Assembly: GCA_902728285.1 (NCBI GenBank)
Contig: CACVBU010001050.1
Coordinates: 114,797-178,796 of the forward strand
Source: Clytia hemisphaerica
Lineage: Eukaryota > Cnidaria > Hydrozoa > Leptothecata > Clytiidae
DNA: 64,000 nucleotides
Direction of reading: 5' to 3'
Below, piece after piece: positions 28,751 through 41,455 of this stretch. The notes beneath the pieces were generated by a model. The model was not told the DNA's origin. It saw only the letters and a list, made by a program, of their open reading frames with translations, and searched no databases. Made by a program: the position numbers and the translations under genes. How positions within the stretch are numbered: position 1 is the stretch's first letter; each line of letters begins with the position of its first letter.

Positions 28751-28786
28751 CGGACAAAACATGAACCTGACACTATCCTGGAAAAA

Positions 28787-31663
28787 TTGATATATTTGAG
28801 AGAAAAATCAAATAACCCTACAATTGGATACTTAAACATAAATTCATTTCAAAACAAATCTAATAACCTGTTTGCCCTTACTGGTCATCTTCTAGATATT
28901 CTAATAATCGCAGAAACTAAATTAGATTCTTCCACTACTGATGCCCTCTTGAAAAAAACAAATTTTAAACTTCCTTATCGAATTGACGTAAACAAAAGAT
29001 CGGAGGGTATGTTGGTATACATAAGGAAGGGTCTTGCCTCACGAAAACTGAGGTTATACAGTGAGAAGGGAATACAGGTTATTATATTTGAATTACGACT
29101 TAAGAAAAATAAGTGGCTTATCTTAAGTATTTATAAGAATCCTAAAATAAAGATTGATTATTTTCTAGGTGTATTGTCAGAACATATTGACGAGTTTTTA
29201 GGAAAATTTGATCGTCTATTGATATTAGGTGATTTTAACACTGAGCCATCTCAGACTGATTTAAAACAATTCATGGGAAAATACGATTTAACAAATCTTA
29301 TTAAACAAAAAACCTGCTTTAAAAAAACAGAAGGAACCTGCATCGACCTAATTTTAACAAACTGCAGGTCCAGTTTACAACACACCCATGCTATTGAGAC
29401 TGACCTCAGTGATTTTCATCTAATGCCAATAACAATGTTTAAAGAGGGATATCAAAGACTTCCTCCTCAAACTATACAATACAGAGATTTTTCTAAATTT
29501 AAAGGATTAGAATTTAATTTAGATTTATCACAAACCTTGGCGTTTTTTCAGCCAACAGACTATAAACAATTCGAGTTAATTTTTACCTCTATTTTACAAA
29601 CTTATGTACCAATCAAGAAAAAGACCATCAGGGGTAATGACAAATCTCACATGACAAAAGAACTCAGGAAGCAAATTATGAAGCGCTCTCGCTTAAAAAA
29701 CATTTCCAGAAAAACAGAGCTTCCTGAGGATAAACAAGCCTATAAAAAACAGAGGAATCTGGTAGTAAATTAAACAAAAAAAATATAAAAAAGAATATTT
29801 TTCGAGTATTGATACTACCAAAGAAAAATCCCTCTGGAATATATGCAAGCCTTATTTTACAAAAAAAACAAGGCACATATCAAGGCAAAATTGTCCTTGC
29901 TGAGAAAGATGACATTATCTCTGATGATAAAAAGATCGTAAACATATTCAATAAATACTTTAGAGACATTACAAGTACCTTACCAATCAAACGTACAGGG
30001 AAAAGATTTGATAAATCTTCGGAACCAGTCTTAGAAGCTGTCAATCACTTTTCAAATCATCCAAGTATAGTCAAGATTAGGTCAGATGCTTGTAATGATA
30101 ATCTCCAAGAAATATTTCAATTTAAATGTGTAAATAAATGATATTATTAGGAAAATTATCCTTTCCCTAAATCCAAGGAAATCTGTTAGTGGTGATTTAC
30201 CAATAAATATTTTAAAACTATCAGTTGATATCTACCTGGATTATATAACTAATTTTGTAAATTTATCAATACAGAACAATGTTTTTCCAGATGAACTGAA
30301 AGCTGCTGACATAAATCCAGTCTTCAAAAAAGAAGATGAAATGGACAAAGTCAATTACAGGCCCATAAGCATACTACCAGCAATCTCCAAGATTTTTGAA
30401 CGTGTGCTTTTTAACCAACTTAACGATTTCATCAAGCCTAAATTTAGTAAAATTCTTTGTGGATTTCGTAAAGGCCACAGCACACAACATGCTCTTTTAC
30501 GCCTTCTTAAACGCTGGCAAGCATGTTTAGATAAGAATGAGATTGTTGGCACTGTTCTAATGGACCTCTCTAAAGCTTATGATTGCCTGAACCACGAGTT
30601 ACTCATTGCAAAGTTGCAAGCCTACAAAATTGGGGATCCTGCTCTGCATTTAATATACAACTATCTCAAAAAACGAAAACAGAGGGTGAAAATTGGATCT
30701 GTTTTTAGTGAATGGCTTGAAATTCTTTCAGGAGTACCACAGGGTTCTATATTAGGTCCCTTACTTTTCAATATTTTTATTAATGATATCATCAAATTTG
30801 TAGAACAATGTGACATTTGTAATTTTGCTGATGATAACACAATCGATAGTTGTGGAACCACTGCAGATACCGTACTAGACAATCTTAAAAACGATTTAGC
30901 CATTTTAATATCATGGTTCGAATCCAACTATCTGGTTGCAAATCCAGGAAAATTTCAAATGATGCTACTAGGCAAAAATATTGATAATTCCACTATTTCT
31001 ATAAAATGTAAAAATGGTGATAGTTAAAGCAAAACATTCGGTTGTTTTGTTAGGAGTAATTTTTGATGAAAAACTTAATCTTAACCAACAAGTAGATAAA
31101 ATTTGTTCTACTGTAAATAGGAACACTACAGCTCTCCAAAGAATAAGGAAATATTTGGATCAAGGAAAAGCCCTAACTCTCTGTAACTCTTATATACTTT
31201 GTCACTTCAAATATTGCCCCTTAATTTGGATGTTTTCTTCTCGAGCATCGAATAACGAAATAAAAAGAGTGCACAAAAGGGCTCTACGTGTAGTACATTC
31301 AAACTTCTCCTTATCCTATGGAACTGTACTAAACCGTACAAATACTGTTCAATCCACACTCAGAATCTCCAGTATCTGATGGTGGAAGTCTTCAAGTCCA
31401 TAAATGGCTTAAGTCCTAGCTTCATGGCAGAAATTTTTAAAATTAAAGAGGTTGAAATCAATCTCCGCTCTGCAAAACTTCTGATCCTCCTGAAGCTACC
31501 CGCTATACGTTCGGTATTTACGGTTTATCTTTTAGAGCATCTTTGCTGTGGAACCAATTGCCAAAAAGTTGAAATTTACATGACATCAAAGATTTAGCCA
31601 AAGTTCAAAACTGAGATAAAAAACTGGAATGGCTCTAAATGTTCATGTAACATCTGTCGGTAA
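28787..31663 (+). pseudogene. LINE ORF2: APE endonuclease plus reverse transcriptase, frame-broken
   Basis: Endonuclease (28787-29500): YLNINS, IIAETKLD, LILGDFN, DLILTN and LSDFH, the active-site blocks of APE-type endonucleases. Linker to a TAA at 29771. Reverse transcriptase (about 29809-31030): YRPIS, GFRKGHST, LMDLSKAYD, SGVPQGSILGP and FADDN (catalytic Asp pair, near 30827). The C-terminal part (to 31663) ends in a Cys motif (GSKCSCNICR). At least four frame changes or stops make it inactive as read. Confidence 0.8.
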
Positions 31664-31772
31664 TTGAACACAAAAGATCTCGTCGTTTTTAATTTTATTT
31701 TGTAAAATGTTGGATTTTATTAGTTATGAATTTTTGATTTGTAACTACGTTCCCCCAACAAGAAAGAAAGAA

Positions 31773-31812
<40 letters not shown>

Positions 31813-31821
31813 CGACATTAA

Positions 31822-32175
31822 ATGATTACGAATTCTAATAGTTTAGACTTCGAAAATAAAAGATGCATAACAAACAAGAACGTTTCGTTAACCTCTATAG
31901 GAAGTATTGTTCCAGGACCTGTATCGAATAACGCACACGAAAAGTGGAAGAGTCTCAGTGGAGAAGATGCCTCGTGGTTTGTTTGGCATGTGGGGAAGCG
32001 GGGCAGGGGTGGTAGAGTAAGAGGAGGATGGGGTAGAGCGAGAGGACGGGGAGGCAGAGGGGTCAGTGTTTTGCGTAGGAGAGAAAGGAGTGATCGGGGT
32101 AGAGGGAATGTGGGTAGAGCTGACAGGGGTGGTAGTAATTGTAAGAGGGGGCTGGTGCTTTCAGTGGTCGTGTGA
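31822..32175 (+). CDS. Possible RGG-rich protein (117 codons), uncertain
   Basis: ATG 31822. The first 50 residues are unremarkable; residues 58-108 are Arg/Gly-rich (RGRGGR, RGRGNVGRADRGG), resembling RGG RNA-binding tails. The stretch is GC-richer than its surroundings and is identical in the second copy (52095-52448), but that copy is recent, so identity shows little. It could be a remnant exon of the preceding helicase/transposon complex. Confidence 0.3.
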   Translation: MITNSNSLDFENKRCITNKNVSLTSIGSIVPGPVSNNAHEKWKSLSGEDASWFVWHVGKRGRGGRVRGGWGRARGRGGRGVSVLRRRERSDRGRGNVGRADRGGSNCKRGLVLSVVV

Positions 32176-33315
32176 GAGAGGGTAGAGCTGGATAGGTGTG
32201 GGATAGGGACTTTAGCGGGAGGGTTGTTTTCAATTTTCAGGTTGAGAAGGGTGATGTTGGTATCAATAATCTATATGATGGTATGTACAAATCAATTCAC
32301 CAAGACTGCTCATTGCATGTATACCACAACCAGGGCAAAATCATACAGTTTTAAGAAAAATAGACAAAAATCTATTTAGTACTATCACTTTCATCTGATT
32401 AGCTGATTAATACACAACATCCCTTTTATCAACCTGAAAATTATATATTGTGTTATATCGTTCATTTTCTTTCTCTGGGCTTAGTTGTAGTGTTTATCTG
32501 AAAAAGCTAATTATAATTCAGAAAACGCGTGTCAAACTAAAAATCAAAAACATTCAAACTGAGCGAGAAATCATTTCACCAACTTAACGCGACAAGGACA
32601 AAAGTTGAAAACCAACAAAACAAAACAGCAACAAACCTAAAAACCAACAACATTAACAAAATAAAACCAAAGAACCAAAAAGTAACAACCCACAAATAAA
32701 CAATCTTACGATAGACAAACAATAAATATAAATCTACAAATTTAGCGTAGAGAAAACCGGTAAGTGAATTTAAAGAAAGTTGAGAAATAAATGGAGTGCA
32801 GATAGATGAAGACCAAAGTCTGGCATCAGGTGTGGCCATGAGTAAGCTTGCCCTGCTACTCTAGAGTCACCCGTCATCTCACAGAAAGTGTTGATCAAGC
32901 ACAATCTAGAAAAGAAAAGATTTAGAAAGAAAGGCGCATAATCGAAAAGTTTGAAAAGTTTGCACAGAGCCCGGTTCGCGTAAGGACTTCAAACACAAAA
33001 CACACAAATTTATATCAATACATGTGAACTTCTTTAACCTAAATTTTACTAATGTGAGTCGCTAATTCACATATCCTGCAAACAAGTGAGTCAACCCAGG
33101 GCAGCAAAACAGAAATTAATAAAAAGCAGTCTTACAAGATCTAAAACTATTTAACACATCCAAAATTACACCAAAGTCCATGAACAAGTTTGCATGCATT
33201 ATCATCACCAACCATGTTTTCTTGGAAAATGAACTTGCCTCTGTTTTCTTCTTTTTCATGTTTTCATGTAACAGAAAGCCCTAGCTAGCAACTGGAGGAC
33301 TATCCTATTTTTGCT
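32176..33315. other. No gene recognised
   Basis: AT-rich, with A/C-rich stretches near 32580-32720. Minus-strand frames here lack codon or motif support. Confidence 0.6.
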
Positions 33316-33462
33316 TTAGAATTGCTCCGCGCTGTGTAGATTGGCCCCTACGGCCTTAAAGAGAATGCAAATCGCTCTAGGGAGACCAGGCTGTAAACCA
33401 GAACATAAAAATATCAAAAACTAGACTGTGAAATAGTTTACAGCCTGGATATCCAGGCTATA

Positions 33463-33507
<45 letters not shown>
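33316..33507 (+). repeat. Hairpin repeat ending in (GAT)15
   Basis: CCAGGCTGTAAAC (33386-33398) and its exact reverse complement GTTTACAGCCTGG (33436-33448), a perfect 18-bp palindrome AGCCTGGATATCCAGGCT (33442-33459) and 15 GAT units (33463-33507). Looks like a short non-autonomous element with a microsatellite tail. Confidence 0.65.
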
Positions 33508-33508
<1 letters not shown>

Positions 33509-36500
33509 AAATAAAATTAGAGAAGACTTTCTAGGAATAGTGTTATATTGCTAGCAAGGGAATGGAAAATCTGCTGGCGTCCATATATTTTTTTCAATGT
33601 CTTTTGTAAACGTAAGACTTTTCCGACTTGTTTCAAAGCACGGTCCATTAAAACTCTACCCGCCAAGCTAAAATTTCCCAAAGATGAACTAACCTGTGCT
33701 ATCCGAATGATTTCAGCAACAAAACAAGAGTAAAATGGTTGAAGGCAAATTACTAGTGCAAAAAGGAAGACCCACAACCTCAAAGGAAAAACTGTCCCTT
33801 TTATCAAAAAGTCTAACATCTAGACGACCATTGATGTTTCTCAATTCAATGTTCTTCTTCATCTTCTTTCATAGATAGATGTAAGTTCTACAGAATAGTA
33901 CCAACGATCCATATATTTTATGATAAGGTAGGCAAATTTCATATGTACTGCTTTAAAACATTATCTTTACGACTCTTATTCCAAATACCCCTGATTCACA
34001 AACCGGGTGGGAAACTCACCCTACTGGAAAATCTAGCCAAAATTTTGTTCACAATGTGAAAAATACCATATAGTTTCAACTCCACTGGGAAATTTTTATT
34101 ATTTCATCCCCATGCAATCTAAAAAAATGCATCTCACCAGATTGTTTAACTTGGAGAAATAGTTTCACTTCCACTGGGGTTGTGAGACAGGGTTTTTTGA
34201 AAACCACTATCTTTCTTATAACTTTTCTTCTTGATGGTTAAACAGTTTAGTATCCTTTCAGGGTGGATTTAACAATAGTTTTTACAAAATTGCATATTTT
34301 ATAGTCTCGTGTGCGAGGTTTACACGTGTATGTATAGATATACAATAATTTCGCATAAAACTGAAAGAAACTAATTTCATTAAGAGTACTCATGTTTTTG
34401 AACTTTTTGTACAATTGAATACTTTTGAAGGGTATATGGATTACAGAGTTTACTTTATGAAGGTAGTAATAGTTCATCGTATATTTTTGGATCTCTTACG
34501 ATTACTTACTTACCTAGGTAATAACTTTTCTATGATTTTTCATTGTGATGTTACAATCAAAATGGTGATGAGAAAGGACAGTGTTGAAAATTGGTCACTA
34601 TTACATGCGACGAAAAATGGGTTGTATTATTAATCATCTTGAAATGAATAATGCTTTCTTTTTAATACAAACAATTAAAAGTCTAAAACATGTTTCTTTC
34701 ATGAAATTCCAACAAATTTTTCCTTATGTTGTGATAATACCAATATCCAACCGTCTACGCTTCACAACCGTGAAGAAAAACCTCACTGGTTTGATCCTAC
34801 TACCTGAAGCTGACTCGCCTGAACTAATTTTCAGCAAAAACTGCGAAAATTAGCTCCGCAAAATGCGCCAATTTAACTCACACCTTCAATTGTGTAGCAG
34901 TGATGCTGATCAAATTGTACCACCTTGAATGATCAGAATCCTGACAATGACTCAAGTGAAATGAAAAAGACCGAAAATGAGCACGAAAATTTAGTCTCAG
35001 AGCAGTTCCAAATTTAGCGCGAATCTGATGGTGTTGTGCCAGATCTTGAACATTCTCAAAACGATTCTCAACAAATATTCGCAGAGATTCCATAGCTAGG
35101 AAGACTGCAATCCTAAGCAATATCCTCAAAAACATAATGTAAAACAACATACAATCAGACCATCAAGCAAAATCTTAAGGAAAAGTATTTGAATAGTTAC
35201 ATATTATAATCAGTTTTGAGCAAACCAAATGAAGAAAACAAGGAGAAAATTCTGTAAATCACTGGACTTGAGAAAAGCAGAGAATAGAAAGATGTATTGT
35301 CAATTATTGGAAGTCTGTGGTGTTGATGATTGTGACAATGATAGTGATTTCTTAAAGTAGATTGGTAAACAAACAGGCAAAAGATGCGAGAAACTTTCAC
35401 ATTTTGTTGAAGCAAATAAAAGCGAGAGGAGGGGTCATCCTACATTAGATATTGAAACTCGTCAGGCGATTTTTTAACGATGGCATGAATATTTAATTGT
35501 AACAGTGGACAGAAGAAATGGAAGGGACAAAGTATAAATGAGAGAGGTATATCCCATGCATTTTTTTTGTTGAGGTTCGTAAAATTGAGGGTTCGTTTTT
35601 AAAAGTTAGATGTGATTTACCTCTTTTTACATGAAGCTTTTTGAAATTGAAAGTCGAAAAGCTTTTAACTTATATTTTAAGTTAGCTTTTAACATGATTT
35701 AAGTTTATTGATATTATGTTTTGGTGAAAATTTGAAGTGATTTTGGTGAGTACTTCTCGAGATATTCAATTTTTAATTTTTATGACGTCATTGTTTTGAC
35801 GTCAAAAATCATGTTTTGGGTAATAACTTATTTGGTTGCAAAAAATAATCCTAACACATCAATTTTGTTAATGTACGTTGGATTACGCTTCTTTTGATGA
35901 ATGAATGGGTACCCTAAAATGAGTGCTATTGGTTTGCATTAGCAGTGTGTTGGACACGCGGTAACTCGCCCCGAGGAATCAATACCTGGCCTCGAAAGTA
36001 CAGATTGTTGTTTTTCAAGAAATCATTTGGCCATGGTGACAGTGCTACAATATTTTATTTTTTTTGTAAGTGGGTATTAATACGTTTTCATTGATATTTA
36101 GTTTCATGCGAAGGAATCCAAGTCGTTTCATAGAATCTTTATAGTACCAGAGCATAGATTCATAAAACTTTGTCAAATATGAAATTATCCCAATAGCAAG
36201 TTTTCTAAATTTCATCCCATCTAAGCGTGTTACCATTTTATAACCTTCAGGGAATGGAGTTTCACCAATTGTTTGCGCTGAGTGGATACTATCCTCCCTA
36301 CATTGTGTCAAAACACACACGTCATTAATAAGTGCATGAAAGAGAGACAAGTGGTCGACCTTTTCAAGAACATTGAGAAAAAAGCACAACTTGTTTTACT
36401 ATTCTCTACATCACAAATGGCTAGAGATTTTATAGAAAAAAGGTATTTGAATTTACAGGTTTGCATGTTTATTATTAAAAAGAATGTCTTATATAGAAAG

Positions 36501-37399
36501 AAAATATATTTCTTTGACCATCATCTGATTTGTTCACTTCTTTATTAAGTATGAGGGGTAATTCGATCGTATTTTCGGGTCTACTTTTTCCTTTGAACTA
36601 AAATTAACATTTACGAATGATAAATTTCTTGAGTTTGAGTGAAACAGTCAGGGATAACTACCAAAATGGCTCTTCCATAGTTGCGGTAACGCCTTGGAAA
36701 TGCTATATACTTTTACTTAAGCTTTGGCTTATAAAGACAGAAGCAGCAACCGGGGCAAAAAGACGAAAAAGCTGTTCCGATTTGCCAGGTGAATATTACT
36801 AAAAAGTTGACATATTTAGCTTCTTCTTTTATTCAAGATCTTTTTTGGAGATCAAACATACTGGTCGGTCCAATATTGGCAGAATTGTTATGAATTTGTT
36901 ATCCACACACCGCTTTATATCTCCCCATTTTTTCATCTCGTACTTGTTCATTTTCATTTATCCTCTTACGTTTTTGTTTTCTATTCATCTATGATATGAT
37001 AGAAGTTCAAATGATTTCTATATTTTTATATCTAGAGTGTTAGCGTCATCACCAACAGTTAAGAGCCTGAATTATAAGAAGTTTGAAGCAATAGTTTCTT
37101 TATTACGAGTCTTAGCAAGAACTTGGTCTTAGCAACACTTGAAAAACTGAACACCAGTTGATTTTTTTTAAAGCACAGACATTTTGGAAGAAATGTCATA
37201 TCATGTAATGTAATCCTACAAATGTACAAGAAACAAAAAAACGTCCGACCATGTATAAACTATCAATATTACAGGTTAAAGTACTTCATGTACTCAATTA
37301 CAGGTCCTTCCAAGCTCTTGCTATTTAATGCCTTCGGAAGTGTTTCGATCGCTTTATCGTAACAAGAATCGTATGTTTTTAAAACGAACTTGCATGGAA
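33508..37399. other. Long non-coding stretch; includes a 181-bp block absent from the second copy
   Basis: No gene is supported. Position 34355-34535 is missing in the second copy (junction near 54627). Short frames on both strands show no conserved motif. Confidence 0.55.
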
Positions 37400-37472
37400 G
37401 GAGCGATGGCCAAGTGGTTAAAGACGTCAGCATCTCAAACCAAGGATTCGCGGTTAGAAGGAGTGGTCCAGC
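37400..37472 (+). repeat. tRNA-derived (SINE-like) remnant
   Basis: GATGGCCAAGTGGTTAAAG matches a tRNA-Ser/Leu-like D arm and pol III A box. The expected B box near 37450 has decayed (CGCGGTTAGAAGGAG), and no acceptor stem closes it. It also occurs at 57487. Confidence 0.5.
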
Positions 37473-40060
37473 ATTGTTTCGTCCATTTCATAGAAAGCCG
37501 AACCGGCTGGCCGTGGATCTCTGGCTGAGGATGTTGATGAAAATTTCTGTCATGACCTAACCCCCGAACCTATATCATTATTCATTCTTGGAATGATGCG
37601 AAAACCTCAAAAGTCAAAAACAGGAAGAAACGTTGAAATAACAGCAGACGACACCAATATTTTCATCCTGATGTTGTTATCATTGGAAGGTGGGGATGGA
37701 AGAAATGTTCTTCAGCACTGACAAGATAGGCGACCAGAAGAATAAAGTGAAAGTAAAATCCAAGCTGTTTTACTGGAAAATCAGTAAAATTTCAGCTACT
37801 TACGATAATTTGTGATATGTTGTTATTTGCTCATGCATTGTCTGGATGTGATACAACTTCTGCCATACATAAAAAAGGATTTAAACATTTGATAACAAGA
37901 CACTCACTTCATAATCATATGAAAAGCAACTTCCCAAAGTATTAGCACGCAAAACTCTTTCTTCGCTCCATAATTACAAATTATAAATTTTGATGTTCAC
38001 TCAACTTTCAGAAATTTCAAATGGCTTCTGAAGGCCTTTGAATTTTCTCGCGCTCTTGTCGCACCAAGTTGTCGACACAAATGCACCAGAAAATTAGAGT
38101 ACGAGTGTAGAGGCCAGCTCTGGTTCGAACAGTCTAGAATCCGCGCTCTTCTCCTAAGAAAAACCCTTTGCTTGGAGTCAAGTTGCGGGTTTATGGAGAA
38201 TCGGTATCGGCTTCAGAACTCCCAATGAGCCCTGGTTGTGTTGGTTTCAGTCAGACGGGACGCCATACTGTTTTCAGAGGAATTTTTCGATATCTCTACA
38301 GGAACTAGCAGTAAGTTTTATGTTCTTTGAATATGCTGTTAGGGGTTTTTGGACCAATATAATTTGATTTCATAGAGATCACAAACAAGCGAGGGGTCCC
38401 TTTAAAGTTCTTTTCAATAAAATAACATTCTGATTATTTTAGAATGAATTTTTTGCATTCAGCAGCTGATGATGGTGATTCTATAACATAGCTTTTGCCA
38501 GGAAATGTACCTTCACTGTTAAGCACTTTTAAAAACAACAGGTTTTTGTTCTTTAGGGAAAACAAAGATTTTGACAACTTTGAAGTCGGAACCTGTCCGT
38601 GAATTAACTCAAACTTATAGGTGAGTCCATTTTCCCTGAAAACCTATTTCATAACTTTTTAACGTTTACTTAACAGAAGTTGTGACCATTTTATTACGCC
38701 CCTTTATCCAACGGCGGGCAGGCATGCGAAAAGAAACCGAAATTAACCCGAAAATCAATACTATGCGTGTTGCATTTTTCAAATCTTTTCAAACAACCTT
38801 TTTTGCAACTTTTCGAATGTTCTACGATCCTCTTTGCAGATCAACCGGTATTGTTTTGTAACATACTCAAGCAAACCAAAACCAAAAAAAAAGTATGCTG
38901 TTGTTTTTTAACACAACATGATCAAAATAAAAAGTAAATTTATTGATTTAAATAGAACCCTGAAGTGGATCTAAACTTTGACATTGTCTTAAACATTTGG
39001 AAAGCAGTTTGAACATCTTTTATTAAGTATTTCAAATAGTTGAATCAAATAGTTCATCTCTCAATTTAAACTTTTTGTGAAAGCACAAAGAAGAAGGAAT
39101 TCAAAACCAACTCTACACCTACTAAAGAGGTCAACAGAGGTGAGGCTAAAGCTCTAAAATACTTTATTTTATGAAACACTCGGTATTTAGAGTCTGTTCA
39201 AAAATCATTTGCACTGATTCCTCTTAAGGCGGTATCTACAAAATAACCGATATCAGAGTGAACGTATCTTTAAAAAAGTTTTAAAGAGAATCATTGTTTT
39301 ATAGGCAAGAAATCAATCAGCAGGAGTGGGGACATTATCTTTCTCTACGCCACGTTCAAAGGTAAAGCTTTTAATTCATGTTAAGAATGTTACATGACAA
39401 TCTTAAGGTTACAGATAGGGCTCCTTTGAAGAAAATCTTTTTTTTACATCAAAAAAGATTTTTTTTGCTGTAAAAGATTCAAAATTTTACGGACCATCAA
39501 ATGATGCATTTCCCTAAACCTAAAAGTGTATCAAAATTGCAAAAAATGCTAAAAACATTATCGATGTATAATCCCTATTGATTGAGTCTTTTATTCGAAT
39601 TGTAAAAGAAAACTGTAAAGGGAAGTTTAAAGCGACGCTTCTTTCGATATCCCTATTATAAAGTCTTACAATGGAATAATGGTCTTTTTACTTTTCAATA
39701 AAAGAGGGGGAAATTTTTCGGTAAAGATAAAAAGATTTTAAATTTTGAAATATCTCAGAATCACAATTTCTTGTTGTGAGGTAGTCAAAGAAGAATATCA
39801 TTTTAAAGTGTTCTCACATTTGGAATTACAAAATTGCATAGAAACATAAAATGAAAATTTTGTAGTTTAAAATTTTAAAGCCTAAATCTTTTCCAGTTGA
39901 TTATTCAATGAATTTATTGTTCAAGCTTGACTATGCCTTTCTGTCATATTCGGTTTACTGTTATCCAGTCTGTTACAGAAACTAGTCAAAATGGAGATTT
40001 TTTTAGTTTGATAATTTTTTAAGTTTGATAATTGATTATAATTTACTACTTTTACTTTTA
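37473..40060. other. No gene recognised (end of C and segment D)
   Basis: C-type sequence shared with the second copy runs to about 38610 (GTGAATTAAC); from there to 40060 the sequence occurs only once in the window, is AT-rich and shows no coding frame. Confidence 0.55.
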
Positions 40061-40064
40061 GAAT

Positions 40065-40094
40065 GGTCACGTGACCTTTTTTGATCACGTGACC
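40065..40094 (+). promoter_or_regulatory. Paired E-boxes in segment D
   Basis: GGTCACGTGACC (40065-40076) and GATCACGTGACC (40083-40094), followed by CTCTTTTGACC. Same pair and spacing as in genes 2 and 3, indicating the 3' end of another module upstream of gene 1'. Confidence 0.55.
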
Positions 40095-40144
40095 TCTTTT
40101 GACCTGATTTCGAGCTGAATTTCGACACGCAAGCTACTATTTTG

Positions 40145-40300
40145 AAAGTTTTCGCGCGCTCCTTTCTCTCTCTTTTCTTTTCCCCCTTTTCCCCCTCTTT
40201 CTTTTCCTTTTGCCTGTTTCTTTTTCTCTCTTTTCCCCCGATCGTGGGGTATTTCATCCCCCAGCCTTTGCGCAGGGAATAAACTAATCTTGTACGTGAA
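40145..40300 (+). other. Module boundary: pyrimidine tract and U6-like word
   Basis: A C/T-rich tract, then CCTTTGCGCAGGGAATAAAC (from 40265) and TAATCTT: the same arrangement as the other module ends, with moderately decayed U6-like bases. Confidence 0.5.
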
Positions 40301-40511
40301 TTGAGAATCTCAATTTCACCGTTCTCTATTTTCATTGGTCATCCGTGTCTCATGTTCTATTGTTTAGTCTCATGTTGTCTCAATTTTGTCCCAATTTTAG
40401 TCTCAATTTTGACCAATCAGCGTCGTTCCCCAGAAATTGGGAAACATGAGACTTTTCTAAGCCAATCAGATTCCGAGTTTGTCTCAATTTCCTAATTTCC
40501 CAAATTCAAGA
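40301..40511 (+). promoter_or_regulatory. Gene 1' promoter
   Basis: Repeated and opposed GTCTCA / TGAGAC words (near 40305, 40348, 40367, 40402, 40446 and 40480), CCAAT boxes in both orientations (near 40334, 40413 and 40463) and a final CAAGATGGCCGTC YY1-like motif at 40508. Copy A's promoter is not in the window. Confidence 0.5.
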
Positions 40512-40736
40512 TGGCCGTCGAAGCGGGAAGCGATATTTTAGCATAGTTTTAGCCAAGTTCAAAATATGCTATTATATCGCTTTGAAATGAGCTAAATACT
40601 TGGAATTTGGACTGGAATTGGGTAGATTTGGAATCTACACATTGAACTTTGTATCTTCTGGAAGTTTGGCTGATTTTCGTTCAGAATTGGAAAAGTTATG
40701 GTTGTTGGTCACTCTTGGGGGGTCTTGTCATGCAAG
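40511..40736 (+). other. Gene 1' non-coding exon 1 with 11-codon upstream frame
   Basis: The ATG in the YY1-like motif opens an 11-codon frame (TAG 40544-40546). Donor GCAAG|GTAAGG after 40736. The exon body is similar to gene 2 exon 1 (7240-7475). Confidence 0.45.
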
Positions 40737-40971
40737 GTAAGGTGGTGGGACTGCTTTTTCAGGCTTATTTAGAAGGAATGACTGCTTGTAATAGTATCTA
40801 TATCATCTGTGGATACTTTCCATAGTATACTCTTTGGTTGGTTGAGGAGTATGTAAAAGTTCTGAGGCTGTGACGGCCGTGCGCTCGAAACAGCCATTTT
40901 TCATTGTTTTGGTCCAAAATGTTGCTTGCTAATGTTGAAATACATGCTTGTTTCGTGGAAGTTATAAACCG

Positions 40972-41198
40972 TTATGACACGTAAACATCGAGTGTCGTGA
41001 ATTATGACTTTCATAATTTCTGCGAAGCAAGTTAAAACATTACAAGCTGTCATATAATGTCTGTTTGAGTTAACCTGAAAGTAGCTTATAGGTTTTTATT
41101 TGGTTCGTGGAGGTTTCGTGGAAGTTATAAACCATTATGGCACGTAAACATTGAGTGTCGTGATGAATTATAACTTTCATTTAATCTCGGAGAAATCT
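40972..41198 (+). repeat. Intron-1 repeat (gene 1')
   Basis: Counterpart of 764-990, without the LINE fragment in front. AT-rich DNA follows to acceptor CAG at 41453-41455. Confidence 0.6.
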
Positions 41199-41455
41199 GT
41201 TAAAATGTAAAGATGCCAAAGGAGCCCCTTTACCAAAAAACCATTTTTTTCCTACCGTAAACATCCAGGTATATATTATACATAATATAATGTAGAATTT
41301 AGAAAATAAAATAATATTATAGTATTAAGAGCCTAAAGTCTATAATAATATATATATAACTCTAATATAATTACTTATAACTTATATAAAACTCTAAGAT
41401 AAATAATTATATAAATAAAAATAAAAGTCTTCTGTTCTGTTTGTTGAATTTTCAG

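Larger units (their letters stand above)
27685..31811 (+). mobile_element. CR1/L2-type LINE insertion with (ATT)n tail
   Basis: The insertion starts right after ATTCACAAA (27684) and ends in an ATT microsatellite (about 31773-31811). In the second copy the same flanks (51998 and 52085) enclose 86 bp of other sequence and no LINE. This shows an insertion combined with an 86-bp target deletion, or the reverse replacement. It carries ORF1 (esterase type) and ORF2 (APE endonuclease and reverse transcriptase), both frame-broken. Confidence 0.85.

Noticed and set aside
31773-31811. ATT repeat as a CRISPR-like or satellite array
   Set aside because: Simple microsatellite tail of a LINE; no spacers.
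32576-32839. 87-codon minus-strand hydrophobic frame
   Set aside because: Antisense of an A/C-rich stretch; no splice, promoter or homologous support.
36045-36389. 114-codon minus-strand frame (longer at 56130-56552)
   Set aside because: Length differs between near-identical copies because of a single A-run change, and no domain is recognisable; possible but not supportable.
37328-37528. 66-codon frame over the tRNA-like remnant
   Set aside because: The frame is created by the SINE-like sequence itself.
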